This document shows, one piece after another, positions 6,180 to 13,476 of a DNA stretch of 16,754 nucleotides (position 1 is its first letter; every line of letters begins with the position of its first letter). The translations under genes and the position numbers were made by a program. The notes beneath the pieces were generated by a model, which was given only the letters and a program-made list of their open reading frames with translations, made no database searches and was not told where the DNA came from. Source of the DNA: Pseudomonadota bacterium (GTDB taxonomy: Bacteria > Desulfobacterota > Desulfovibrionia > Desulfovibrionales > Desulfovibrionaceae); NCBI GenBank assembly GCA_023399375.1, contig JAEWPX010000142.1, positions 1-16,754 on the forward strand, given 5' to 3'.

Positions 6180-8525
6180 CTATTCGACGCCCACGGTCAC
6201 GGCGTCGCTGCGTCCCTGGTCGTCGACGCACACCACGCGGTGGCGGCCGGGGCTCGGTTCCCAGAAAAGCCGGTCGCCGGGCGGTCCCTGGGCGGCCAGT
6301 TCGCCGTCCACATACCAGGAAAGACGGCGGCTGTCGGCAGGGGCCGCGGCGGCAAGCGCGATGCGCTGCAGCGAAGCCGGCACGTCGCGGCGAAAGACGT
6401 AGGGCGTGGCCGCGCTCGGCGAGACCACCCGGGGACCTGGGCCGGCCGGCGCGCCGCAGCCCGGCGCGGGCGCGGGCGGGGCCTCGAAGGGGATGCCCAC
6501 CGCCCGCCAGTAGGACACGAGTTCGGCCGGGTAGCGGGGCACGACCACGGAAGCGGCCTCGTGGCTGCCCAGGCAGTCGGCGGAGAGGGCCTGTCCCGTG
6601 GCCGCGTCCACGAGCTGGCGGCGGTGCACCGGGCAGGGGGCGAGGTGGGTCACGCCCGGAATGATCCTGGCCGTGACGCGGCGGGGGCAGTCCGGGCCGG
6701 GCAGTTGCCGGCTTTCGGCGCAGACCTCCACCTCGCGGATGTTGCACCACGAAGGCGTGGCCAGACGCGAGCCGTGGGGCTCCACGGCGCGGAAGAGCTC
6801 GAACAGGATCGGCCCGGCGTGGACCGCGCCCGAGATGCCCTTGACCGGCGTGCCGTCCATGTTGCCGACCCAGACGCCGACGACCTTGTCCGCGCTGTAC
6901 CCTACGGCCCAGGCGTCGCGGTGGCCGTAGGAGGTGCCGGTCTTCCAGGCCACGGCCGGCACGGCCAGGGCGCGTTCCCAGGATGTGGGCAGGTCCGGCC
7001 GCTCCACCTTGGCCAGCATCTCCGTGACCAGCGCGCTGGCCTCGGGGGAAAAAAGGCGCGTCGCGGCCCCGGCCGGGCCGGCCAGGAGCTTGGGCGGCCG
7101 GTGTTCGCCGCCGCCGGCCAGGTCGGCGTAGGCGTTGGTCAGGGAAAGTAGCGTCACCTCGCCGCCGCCGAGGACCAGCGACAGGCCGTAGTAGGCGGCC
7201 GGCTTGTCCAGGGTCGAAAGCCCTTCCTTGCGCAGCTGGTCCAGGAATCGCGCCGTGCCCACGTCGTTGAGTAGCCGCACCGCCGGCACGTTGAGCGAGG
7301 CCGTGAGCGCCTGTTCCGTGGTCACGCGGCCGCGAAACAGGCCGTCGTAGTTTTTCGGCTTGTAGCCGCCGAAGGCGGTGGGGATGTCCAGAAGCTGGCT
7401 TTGGGGAAAGATGAGCCCGGCGTCGGTGGCCATGGCGTAGAGGAAGGGCTTGAGCGCCGAGCCGGGCGAGCGGCGGATGGTCGCGCCGTTGATCTGGCCG
7501 AAGCGGGCGTCGCCGAAAAAGTCCGTGGACCCGACCATGGCCAGCACGTCGCGGCTGGCGACGTCGAGGACCACGGCGGCCACGGCCCCGATGCCCTGGG
7601 CGGCGAGCGCGCTTTTGCGGCCGCGCAGGATGTCCGCCGCGACCTTTTGCAGCGCGGGGTCGAGGGTCGTGTCCACGCGCGCGGCGTTTCCCGCCGCCTC
7701 GCGCGCCAGATCGCAGAACTGCGGCGCGACGAAGGGCGGCTCCATGAGCTTTCGCGGCACGGGCGCCGCCATGGCCGCGGCGGCGTCGGCGGCCGGGATC
7801 ACGCCCCGGCGGGCGAGTCCCGCAAGGAGCGCGTCGCGGGCGGCCTTGGCCCGCTTGGGATGGCGCACGGGGTCCAGGGCGTTGGGCGCGCGCGGCAGCA
7901 CGGCGAAAAGCGCGGCCTCGGCCAGGGAGAGGCGGTCCGGGGTCTTGCCGCAATAGAGCATGCTGGCCGCGCCGATGCCGACGATGTTGCCGCCGTAGGG
8001 GGCCATGTTGAGGTAGCGTTCCAGGATGGCGTTTTTCGACAGCCGCCGCTCCAGGGCCAGGGCGGCCAGGGCCTCGCGGCATTTGGCGACAAGCGTGCGG
8101 GCCTTGGGTTCGGCGAGCCGCGCGAGCTGCATGGTGATGGTCGAGCCGCCGGAGACGACGTGCCCGGCGCGCAGGTTGGAGACGACCGCGCGCGCAAGCG
8201 ACAGGGGATTGACCCCGGGGTGGCGGTTGAAATGCCTGTCCTCGGCGGCGACGACCAGCCGGGGCAGGATGGGGGCGATGGCGGTCAGGCGCGTGGGAAA
8301 GCGCCAGGCCTCGTCCGGGGCGAGGTAGAGGCGAAGCGGCACGCCGTTTCGCGCCGCGACCACCGTCGCGCCCGGCGGCGTAAGCGCGGCCAGGGGAAAG
8401 GGCAGGCGCGACGTGGCCAGCCACAGGCCGCCAGCGGCCAGGAGCGCAAGGGCGGCGGCGCACGCGGCGGCGCGAAGAAGGCGGCGTTTCGTGGCGGCGC
8501 CGCCTAGTGGCCGGCCCTGGCGCAC
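6180..8525 (-). CDS. pbpC: Penicillin-binding protein 1C, bifunctional glycosyltransferase/transpeptidase
   Basis: This class A penicillin-binding protein of the PBP1C type has about 781 residues. After a cytoplasmic basic stretch and a membrane anchor (about residues 15-36) comes the family 51 glycosyltransferase, with catalytic E95 in AAEDRHFNRHPGV, then GGSTITMQLARL and KNAILERYLNMAPYGG. The transpeptidase follows, with S356 in SALKPF, the SLN motif at 410 and KTGTSYG at 528. The last 100 residues are the PBP1C-specific BiPBP_C domain, ending SDAVTVGVE. The start is uncertain: I chose the GTG at 8525, which overlaps the upstream response regulator by 22 bases. An in-frame ATG at 8588 gives 802 residues and a larger overlap with a poor ribosome site. 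It polymerises and cross-links peptidoglycan at the inner membrane. The overlap indicates translational coupling with the regulator gene. Confidence 0.94.
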   Translation of the reverse strand: MRQGRPLGGAATKRRLLRAAACAAALALLAAGGLWLATSRLPFPLAALTPPGATVVAARNGVPLRLYLAPDEAWRFPTRLTAIAPILPRLVVAAEDRHFNRHPGVNPLSLARAVVSNLRAGHVVSGGSTITMQLARLAEPKARTLVAKCREALAALALERRLSKNAILERYLNMAPYGGNIVGIGAASMLYCGKTPDRLSLAEAALFAVLPRAPNALDPVRHPKRAKAARDALLAGLARRGVIPAADAAAAMAAPVPRKLMEPPFVAPQFCDLAREAAGNAARVDTTLDPALQKVAADILRGRKSALAAQGIGAVAAVVLDVASRDVLAMVGSTDFFGDARFGQINGATIRRSPGSALKPFLYAMATDAGLIFPQSQLLDIPTAFGGYKPKNYDGLFRGRVTTEQALTASLNVPAVRLLNDVGTARFLDQLRKEGLSTLDKPAAYYGLSLVLGGGEVTLLSLTNAYADLAGGGEHRPPKLLAGPAGAATRLFSPEASALVTEMLAKVERPDLPTSWERALAVPAVAWKTGTSYGHRDAWAVGYSADKVVGVWVGNMDGTPVKGISGAVHAGPILFELFRAVEPHGSRLATPSWCNIREVEVCAESRQLPGPDCPRRVTARIIPGVTHLAPCPVHRRQLVDAATGQALSADCLGSHEAASVVVPRYPAELVSYWRAVGIPFEAPPAPAPGCGAPAGPGPRVVSPSAATPYVFRRDVPASLQRIALAAAAPADSRRLSWYVDGELAAQGPPGDRLFWEPSPGRHRVVCVDDQGRSDAVTVGVE

Positions 8526-9292
8526 AGTTCGCGGTAGTTGGCCAGGATTTCCAGCATGTCGAGCTGCTGGTGCACCCGGCAGATGCATTCCTCGACCTGG
8601 ATGGGCTTGACCAGGAAGTCGTTGGCCCCGACCTTGAGGAACTTGACGGTCTGCGCCCCGCCTTCGGCCGAGACGCCGATGACGGCCAGCTTGTCCTTGG
8701 CCCAGGTGGCGCGCAGTTCCTCGATGAGCCCGAAACCGTCGAGGTGCGGCATGTTGTAGTCCGTGACCACGAGGCTCACGTCGCCTTCCCGGCGCAGCGC
8801 GTCGATGGCCTGCCTGCCGTCCTCGGCCTCGAGGACCTGCAGGTTGAGGTTTTTGAGCAACTTCGTGAGGTGCAGCCGGAACAGCCGGGAATCGTCCACG
8901 ACCAGCGCCTTGAGGAACTGGTTCTTGTACAGCCGCTCGATGAGCCGCTCCATGGCCGTCATCTCGGACATGGTCTTGACGAAATAATCCACCACGTTCT
9001 GCTCCAGGAGCTTGTGGCGGACCTCCTCGTCGAAGGTGGCGGTCATGACCACGGAGGGGATGCCGAGCGACGTGGCCAGGGGCACTATGCCGCCGTCCTC
9101 GTCGTCGGGCAGATTGCGGTCGAGGATGGCCACGAAGATGGCGTCGCGCTTTTCCGTCATGGCCTCCCTGGCCTCGGCCAGGGTGTGGGCCACCAGGGTG
9201 GGAAAGGGCGTGGCTTCGGCGATGTGCTGGCTGATGATCTTGGCCTGGACGCGGCTGTCTTCCACGACCAGGACGTGGCGCAGTTCGTTCAT
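8504..9292 (-). CDS. Response regulator with two tandem receiver domains, no output domain
   Basis: This 262-residue cytoplasmic protein is made of two receiver domains. The first (about residues 5-125) has E11/D12, phosphoacceptor D58 in AILDRNLPD, T84 and K106. The second (about 128-250) has D133/D134, phosphoacceptor D178 in VVTDYNMPHLDG, S208 and K229 in DFLVKPI. Both keep the full phosphorylation set. The pair resembles the receiver half of PleD-like regulators, but no GGDEF, EAL, HD-GYP or DNA-binding domain follows; the C-terminus ends soon after the second receiver. It must act by protein contact or as part of a phosphorelay. AAGGA precedes the ATG at 9292, and a 12-bp hairpin just upstream overlaps part of that site. 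Its 3' end overlaps the pbpC start. No histidine kinase is in the window. Confidence 0.92.
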   Translation of the reverse strand: MNELRHVLVVEDSRVQAKIISQHIAEATPFPTLVAHTLAEAREAMTEKRDAIFVAILDRNLPDDEDGGIVPLATSLGIPSVVMTATFDEEVRHKLLEQNVVDYFVKTMSEMTAMERLIERLYKNQFLKALVVDDSRLFRLHLTKLLKNLNLQVLEAEDGRQAIDALRREGDVSLVVTDYNMPHLDGFGLIEELRATWAKDKLAVIGVSAEGGAQTVKFLKVGANDFLVKPIQVEECICRVHQQLDMLEILANYRELCARAGH

Positions 9293-9301
9293 GATACCAT
9301 C

Positions 9302-9333
9302 CTTATGCTTCCCGGATCATGGGGAAGCATAAG
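9302..9333 (-). promoter_or_regulatory. 12-bp-stem hairpin in the leader of the double-receiver gene
   Basis: On the plus strand the arms are CTTATGCTTCCC (9302-9313) and GGGAAGCATAAG (9322-9333), perfectly complementary around an 8-base loop. Read as the minus-strand leader, the last arm ends AAG, which is the first part of the AAGGA ribosome site of the ATG at 9292. The hairpin may therefore limit ribosome access. There is no T run next to it, so it is not a standard terminator. It fills most of the 77-base gap after the FlgO-like gene and could also stabilise a processed 3' end. Confidence 0.6.
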
Positions 9334-9369
9334 AGATGGGGCGGCCGGTGGCAAGCCGGCCGCGACGCG

Positions 9370-10029
9370 CTACCAATGCCGGGCCATGGTGTAGGGGATC
9401 ATTTCCCGGCGGAACGTCTCGGCGTCGACGGTGGAGACCGTGGGCGCGGAAAAGGACGCCCCGGTCCCGGCAAGCGCTCCCACCGTGGCGTCCATGGGCA
9501 GGGTGCGGTTGGCCGCGGCCACGATGTTGTTGTTGCGGGCGTCGATGACCTCCACGGCGAAGCGCACGCCGCCGGGCGTGACCACGTAGGTGCCGGCCAC
9601 GACCAGGGTCGCGGTGGCGCGCCCCGCGGCCAGGGCCTTGGCGTCGCGGGTCAGCGTGAATTCGCCCTGGCCTTTGCTCACCATGATGTCCCCGGCCTTG
9701 CGGATTTCCTGGACGTTGTAGCCGAGCGCCACCAGGGCCGTGGACAGCTCCTGGCCGAAAAGTCGCGCCAGGGGCGAGGCGCGGCTCAAGTCGCTCAGAT
9801 CCGCCGGCGTGGTCACCACCACCCAGTAGAGTCCCCGGCTGTTGTCGCGGGTGTACATGCCAAGGCGCGGCACGAGCTGGCGGTCGAGCTCCCCGGCCAG
9901 GGCCATGGCCACATCGGGGTATTGCGGCTGGGGCGGCGGCGCGTTGCCGCCGCAAAGCGCTGCCATGAGCAGCGGCGCGAACACGAACGGCAGGAGCAGA
10001 AGCGGCAGGGCGCGAAAGGCGTTTTTCAT
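9370..10029 (-). CDS. FlgO-like exported protein
   Basis: The 219-residue protein has an N-terminal signal sequence (residues 1-27, hydrophobic run LPLLLLPFVFAPLLMAAL) and a FlgO domain at about residues 85-185: FGQELSTALVALGYNVQEIR, then GEFTLTRDAKAL, LVVAGTYVVTPGGVRF and VEVIDARNNNIVAAANRTL. FlgO proteins are outer-membrane proteins linked to motility or flagellar stability in Vibrio and relatives. C26 follows AAL, a poor lipobox, so lipid anchoring is doubtful. AGGAGG sits 6 bases from the ATG at 10029. An in-frame ATG at 10047 overlaps the preceding stop as ATGA but lacks a comparable site. It follows the Pro/Ala-rich gene by 14 bases. There are no other flagellar genes nearby, so a motility role is inferred from the family only. 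Confidence 0.8.
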   Translation of the reverse strand: MKNAFRALPLLLLPFVFAPLLMAALCGGNAPPPQPQYPDVAMALAGELDRQLVPRLGMYTRDNSRGLYWVVVTTPADLSDLSRASPLARLFGQELSTALVALGYNVQEIRKAGDIMVSKGQGEFTLTRDAKALAAGRATATLVVAGTYVVTPGGVRFAVEVIDARNNNIVAAANRTLPMDATVGALAGTGASFSAPTVSTVDAETFRREMIPYTMARHW

Positions 10030-10043
10030 GGCGGCCTCCTTGG

Positions 10044-10550
10044 TCATTGGCCTTGGGCCGGCTTGGGCGCGGGTTGCGGGGCGGCATTTTGGGCCGGAGT
10101 CGGGGCCGGCGCGGGTTCGGGCGGGAATTCCACGGGCGCGGCCTTTGCGCCGCCCGCTGCCTGGCCGCCCTTGGCCGGCGCGGCCGCCGGCATGGGTGCC
10201 GCGGCCGGCACGGGGTCCAGGGGAATGATGGATTCCGTGGGCGGTTCGTAGCGTTGTTCGAGCTTGGGGCCGGCCGGAGCCTGGGCCTTTGGCGCGGACT
10301 GTTGCGGCGCGGGACGGGGCTGGCGCTTGCGCGGCTTTTTCGCCCGCCGGCGCTTTGCCGGGGCCGGGGCCGGCGTGAAGGGCGTCGCTGGCGTGTTCGG
10401 CGTCGGCGGCGCATCGATGTCGCGGATGGGAATCTGCGTCGGCAGCGGCGCGGGCATGCCGGCCTCGGCCGTGTCGCGGGTTTCGACAAGGCTCGCGGCG
10501 GCGATGCACGCCGCCAGGACGCAGGGCAGAATCGTTCGTGCTGGACGCAT
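10044..10550 (-). CDS. Secreted Pro/Ala-rich low-complexity protein
   Basis: I do not recognise this 168-residue protein as a family. Residues 1-30 look like a signal peptide (MRPARTILPCVLAACIAAAS, cleavage near AEA-G). The rest is extended proline/alanine-rich sequence: a basic patch KRRRAKKPRKRQPRP about residue 70, then PPTESIIPLDPVP and a tail of AP/PAP repeats ending KPAQGQ. Such segments often span the periplasm or tether to peptidoglycan. The basic patch could bind anionic polymers, but this is inference. GGAG lies 8 bases before the ATG at 10550; a GTG at 10562 would start inside that site. It is the first gene of the minus-strand block and is divergent from the desulfoferrodoxin gene. 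Confidence 0.7.
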   Translation of the reverse strand: MRPARTILPCVLAACIAAASLVETRDTAEAGMPAPLPTQIPIRDIDAPPTPNTPATPFTPAPAPAKRRRAKKPRKRQPRPAPQQSAPKAQAPAGPKLEQRYEPPTESIIPLDPVPAAAPMPAAAPAKGGQAAGGAKAAPVEFPPEPAPAPTPAQNAAPQPAPKPAQGQ

Positions 10551-10688
10551 AGGGTTCTCCACGGGGCCCCCGTGGGGCTCCTGTCCCTGTCATCGGCCGG
10601 TTGGGGGAAATCTTTACGGCGGCGGGGACAGCATTCGCCAAGGTGTTTCCCTGGCGCGCGGGGGTTGCGCAAAGTGCCGGGAAGTGGT

Positions 10689-10702
10689 TTATGGAACCAT
10701 AA
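10689..10702. promoter_or_regulatory. Palindrome upstream of the desulfoferrodoxin-ferritin genes
   Basis: TTATGG-AA-CCATAA is a 14-base inverted repeat about 85 bases 5' of the desulfoferrodoxin start, in an otherwise very GC-rich 235-base divergent gap. An AT-containing dyad here could be an operator for a peroxide- or iron-responsive regulator of the PerR/Fur kind, which control such genes in related bacteria. I cannot match it confidently to a known consensus. No clear -35/-10 pair was identified in the gap, and the rest of it (10551-10785) shows only GC-rich short inverted repeats. Confidence 0.4.
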
Positions 10703-10785
10703 GGTGTCGCCCGCTCCGCGCGCCTGGTTCTCCCCGGCCGGCCCGCGCGAGAAACGAGTATCGGGGATCAGAAGGAGTGTATCAA

Positions 10786-11163
10786 ATGGCTGAGCAACTG
10801 GAAATCTACAAGTGCGAACTGTGCGGCAATATCGTCGAGGTCCTGCATGCCGGCGGCGGCGAACTGGTCTGCTGCGGCCAGCCCATGAAGCTCATGACCG
10901 AGAACACCGTGGACGCGGCCAAGGAAAAACACGTCCCGGTCATCGAGAAGACCGCCGACGGCTACCTGGTCAAGGTCGGCGCGGTGCCGCACCCCATGGA
11001 GGCCAAACACTGGATCGAGTGGATCGAGCTGGTCGCCGACGGCAAGGCCTACCGCCAGTTCCTGAAACCCGGCGAAACCCCCGAGGCGACGTTCTGCGTC
11101 AAGGCCGAGAAGGTCTACGCCCGCGAGTACTGCAACCTCCACGGCCTGTGGAAGAAGGACTAG
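10786..11163 (+). CDS. dfx: Desulfoferrodoxin (superoxide reductase, two iron centres)
   Basis: This 125-residue cytoplasmic enzyme reduces superoxide to peroxide without making oxygen, using electrons from rubredoxin in anaerobes. The N-terminal desulforedoxin-like centre I is intact, with C10, C13, C29 and C30 (KCELCGN and VCCGQPM). Catalytic centre II has H49, H69, H75, H119 and C116 (KHVPV, PHPM, KHWIEW, CNLHG), with E47 and K48 at the positions known to aid catalysis. This is the classic two-centre Dfx rather than the one-centre neelaredoxin. GAAGGAG at 10771-10777 fixes the start. The ferritin gene follows after four bases, so superoxide detoxification and iron storage are coexpressed. 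No rubredoxin gene is adjacent, unlike the rbo-rub arrangement known in Desulfovibrio vulgaris. Confidence 0.97.
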   Translation: MAEQLEIYKCELCGNIVEVLHAGGGELVCCGQPMKLMTENTVDAAKEKHVPVIEKTADGYLVKVGAVPHPMEAKHWIEWIELVADGKAYRQFLKPGETPEATFCVKAEKVYAREYCNLHGLWKKD

Positions 11164-11167
11164 CCCC

Positions 11168-11680
11168 ATGCTGTCCCCGACCATGGTGAAGGCACTCAAC
11201 GACCAGGTGCACTGGGAGCTGTATTCCGCCTACCTGTACGTGTCCATGGCCACCTATTTCGAGGACAAGGGCCTCATGGGGTTCGCCAACTGGATGCACG
11301 TGCAGGACCAGGAAGAGAAGTTCCACGCGCAGAAGTTCTACAACTACATCGTGGAGCGTGGCGGTCGCGTGATTTTGCAGGCCATCGAAGCGCCGCCCCA
11401 CGACTGGGCCTCGCCCCTGGCCGTCTTTGAAGAAGCGCTGTCCCACGAGGAAGGCGTCACGGCCCGCATCTACAAGCTGATGGACCTCGCGCTCGAGGAA
11501 AAGGACCACGGCACGGCTTCGTTCCTCAAGTGGTTCATCGACGAGCAGGTCGAGGAAGAGGCCAGCGTGGCCGACGTCATCTCCAAGCTCAAGCTCGTGG
11601 ACCAGACCCCGGGCGGGGCGTTCATGCTCGACAAGGACCTGGCCACGCGGGTCTACGTGCCGCCGACCACCGCCGCCTAG
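11168..11680 (+). CDS. ftn: Bacterial ferritin (FtnA type)
   Basis: This 170-residue four-helix ferritin stores iron in a 24-subunit shell after oxidising Fe(II). The ferroxidase residues align by number with E. coli FtnA: E17, E50, H53, E94, Q127 and E130 (HWELYSAY, QDQEEKFHA, LSHEEGV, DEQVEEE). There is no haem-binding methionine of the bacterioferritin type, and the C-terminal helix is present. AAGGAC at the end of the desulfoferrodoxin gene serves as its ribosome site. Sharing a transcript with a superoxide reductase suits control of iron-driven oxygen damage. A terminator-like hairpin begins 25 bases past its stop. Confidence 0.95.
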   Translation: MLSPTMVKALNDQVHWELYSAYLYVSMATYFEDKGLMGFANWMHVQDQEEKFHAQKFYNYIVERGGRVILQAIEAPPHDWASPLAVFEEALSHEEGVTARIYKLMDLALEEKDHGTASFLKWFIDEQVEEEASVADVISKLKLVDQTPGGAFMLDKDLATRVYVPPTTAA

Positions 11681-11705
11681 CCGTTTCGAAAATATGTCCA
11701 ACCCC

Positions 11706-11739
11706 GGCCGCCCGCGCCCGTCGCGGGCGGCCGTCTTTT
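11706..11739 (+). terminator. Intrinsic terminator after the desulfoferrodoxin-ferritin genes
   Basis: Arms GGCCGCCCGCG (11706-11716) and CGCGGGCGGCC (11722-11732) form an 11-bp GC stem with loop CCCGT, followed by GTCTTTT. The T run is short and interrupted, so termination may be partial. The next gene starts only 20 bases later, so its transcripts must either read through this hairpin or begin very close to it. Confidence 0.7.
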
Positions 11740-11758
11740 GCGCGAGGGAGCGAGGCAT

Positions 11759-13453
11759 ATGGGCGCATCCGCCGTCAACATCGTCATCGGCGGCGAAGCC
11801 GGCCAGGGGCTCGTGACCGTGGGGGAATTCCTCTCGCGGGCGCTGGTGCGCGCCGGCTACGCCATCGTCGTCACCCAGGACTACCAGTCCCGCATCCGGG
11901 GCGGCCACAACACCTTCGCCATCCGCACGGACAGCGAAACCGTTGCCGCGCCGACCGAGGGCATCGACCTGCTCGTGGCCCTTTCCGCCGACGCCCTGGC
12001 CATTCATAAGGACCAGCTCACGGACCGCGCCCTGGTGCTCGCCGACGCGGCCCACGATCTTGCCGGGCTGCCGGGGCTGGCCATTCCCTACAAGGAACTG
12101 TGCCCCAAGCCGCTGTACGAGAACATGGCGGCGCTCGGCGTGCTCGGGGAACTGCTCTGCCTGGACCCGGCCTTCCTCACCGGGCTTGTCGCCGAGAAAT
12201 TCGGCAAGAAGGGCGAGGAGGTCGTCGCCGCCAACCTCCAGGTGCTCGCGGCGGCCGCGGACTGGACGCGCGCCCGGAAGGCCTCCTTCGCCTGCCTGGC
12301 CCCGCCCGTCGCGCGCGGCAAACGGATCATGCTCCACGGCAACGAGGCCATTGCCCTCGGCGGCATGGCCGCGGGCGTCGATTTCTGCTCCTTTTACCCC
12401 ATGACCCCGGGCACCTCGGTCATCCAGACGTACATCGACCACGCCGACCGCATGGGCATCGTCTGCGAACAGGCCGAGGACGAGATCGCTGCCATCATCA
12501 TGGCCCTTGGCGCGTCCTACGCCGGCGCGCGGCCCATGGTCTCCACCTCGGGCGGCGGATTCGCGCTCATGGTCGAAGGCGTGAGCCTCTCCGGCATGCT
12601 GGAGACGCCTGTGACCATCGTCGTGGCCCAGCGCCCCGGCCCGGCCACGGGGCTACCCACCCGCACCGAGCAGGCCGACCTCGACCTCGTCCTTCACGCC
12701 GGGCACGGCGAATTCCCCCGCGCGATCTTCGCGCCGGGCACCGTCGAGCAGTGCTTCCATCTGGCGCACAAGGCCGTGGACACGGCCGAGCGCTTCCAGT
12801 CGCCGGTTTTCATCCTGACGGACCAGTTCCTGGCCGACAGCTACCGCGACGTCGCGCCCTTCGACCTGGATGCCCTTCCGGCCGTGCCCCGGGCGCTGAC
12901 CACCGTTCCCGATCCGGCCGGCTACGTCCGCTACGCCGTGACCGAAGACGGCGTCTCGCCGCGCCTCGTGCCCGGTTTTTGCGAGGCGACCGTCGTGCTC
13001 GACAGCGACGAGCACACCCCGGACGGCCACATCACCGAGGACCTCGCCGTGCGCGTGACCATGCAGGACAAGCGCATGCGCAAGCTCTCCGGCCTGACGC
13101 AAGCCGCCTTGCCCCCGGACGTCTACGGCGACCCCGACGGCGCAACCCTTTTCGCCTGCTGGGGTTCGACCCTGGGCGCGGCCCTGGAAGCGGCCGAGGC
13201 GCTCAACGAAAGAGGGGAAAAGGCGGCGGTGCTGCATTTTTCCCAGGTCTGGCCGCTTGTGCCGGACGCCTTCCTGCCTGCCTTGCGCAAGGCCCGGCGC
13301 ACGGTCATGGTCGAGGGCAATTTCGCCGGCCAGCTGGCGATGCTCATCCGCCGCGAAACGGGCTACGTCTTCGACAGCCGCGTCAACCGCTACGACGGGC
13401 TGCCGTTTACGGCGGCGTACATCCTGGAAAGGCTCTCGTGTTGCGCCCCTTAA
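11759..13453 (+). CDS. korA: 2-oxoacid:acceptor oxidoreductase, fused gamma-alpha subunit (KorA type)
   Basis: This 564-residue subunit joins a gamma domain (residues 5-180: VIGGEAGQGLVTVGEF, SRIRGGHNTFAIR) to an alpha domain (from about 190: FYPMTPGTSVIQTY, EQAEDEIAAIIMALGASYAGA, STSGGGFALMVEG, then a second alpha region ending INRYDGLPF-like NRYDGLPFTAAYILERL). With the beta subunit it oxidises a 2-oxoacid plus CoA to acyl-CoA and CO2, passing electrons to ferredoxin. The fused order is that of 2-oxoglutarate-type KorAB, but substrates vary and the true one is not readable. GAGGGAG lies 5' of the ATG at 11759; a TTG at 11738 in the same frame falls within the terminator T run and is unlikely. 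The stop codon (13451-13453) lies inside an AT-rich palindrome. Confidence 0.9.
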   Translation: MGASAVNIVIGGEAGQGLVTVGEFLSRALVRAGYAIVVTQDYQSRIRGGHNTFAIRTDSETVAAPTEGIDLLVALSADALAIHKDQLTDRALVLADAAHDLAGLPGLAIPYKELCPKPLYENMAALGVLGELLCLDPAFLTGLVAEKFGKKGEEVVAANLQVLAAAADWTRARKASFACLAPPVARGKRIMLHGNEAIALGGMAAGVDFCSFYPMTPGTSVIQTYIDHADRMGIVCEQAEDEIAAIIMALGASYAGARPMVSTSGGGFALMVEGVSLSGMLETPVTIVVAQRPGPATGLPTRTEQADLDLVLHAGHGEFPRAIFAPGTVEQCFHLAHKAVDTAERFQSPVFILTDQFLADSYRDVAPFDLDALPAVPRALTTVPDPAGYVRYAVTEDGVSPRLVPGFCEATVVLDSDEHTPDGHITEDLAVRVTMQDKRMRKLSGLTQAALPPDVYGDPDGATLFACWGSTLGAALEAAEALNERGEKAAVLHFSQVWPLVPDAFLPALRKARRTVMVEGNFAGQLAMLIRRETGYVFDSRVNRYDGLPFTAAYILERLSCCAP

Positions 13454-13476
13454 AAAATACGTCAGTATTTTTTAAG
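13449..13476. repeat. AT-rich palindrome, copy 2, between the two oxidoreductase subunits
   Basis: The arms CTTAAAAAATAC (13449-13460) and GTATTTTTTAAG (13465-13476) are identical to those at 2142-2169, but the loop is GTCA instead of GGCC. The TAA stop of the alpha subunit is part of the left arm. Flanks also resemble copy 1: CGTG-TGCG just upstream, a GTTG block, and TTCGAGG at 13526-13532 (2217-2223 in copy 1), so the element may cover about 100 bases (13437-13541). The remaining gap to the beta subunit holds only its ribosome site. Confidence 0.85.

Noticed and set aside
5731..8463. Minus-strand open frame of about 910 codons overlapping pbpC in another frame
   Set aside because: The translation is Arg/Pro/Gly-rich without domains, while the pbpC frame holds all glycosyltransferase and transpeptidase motifs. 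It is a frame shadow.
7401..8507. Plus-strand open frame of 368 codons antisense to pbpC
   Set aside because: Its composition is that of antisense GC-rich DNA and it lies entirely within the well-supported pbpC.
9370..10029. FlgO-like protein as a lipoprotein anchored at C26
   Set aside because: The residues before the cysteine (AAL) do not make a good lipobox, so I left it as an exported protein with doubtful lipid anchor.
11738..11761. TTG at 11738 as an alternative korA start
   Set aside because: It lies in the T run of the hairpin at 11706-11739 and lacks a ribosome site, whereas the ATG at 11759 has one.
11099..12442. Minus-strand open frame of 447 codons opposite ferritin and korA
   Set aside because: It crosses two well-supported genes and a terminator on the other strand and has no recognisable motif.
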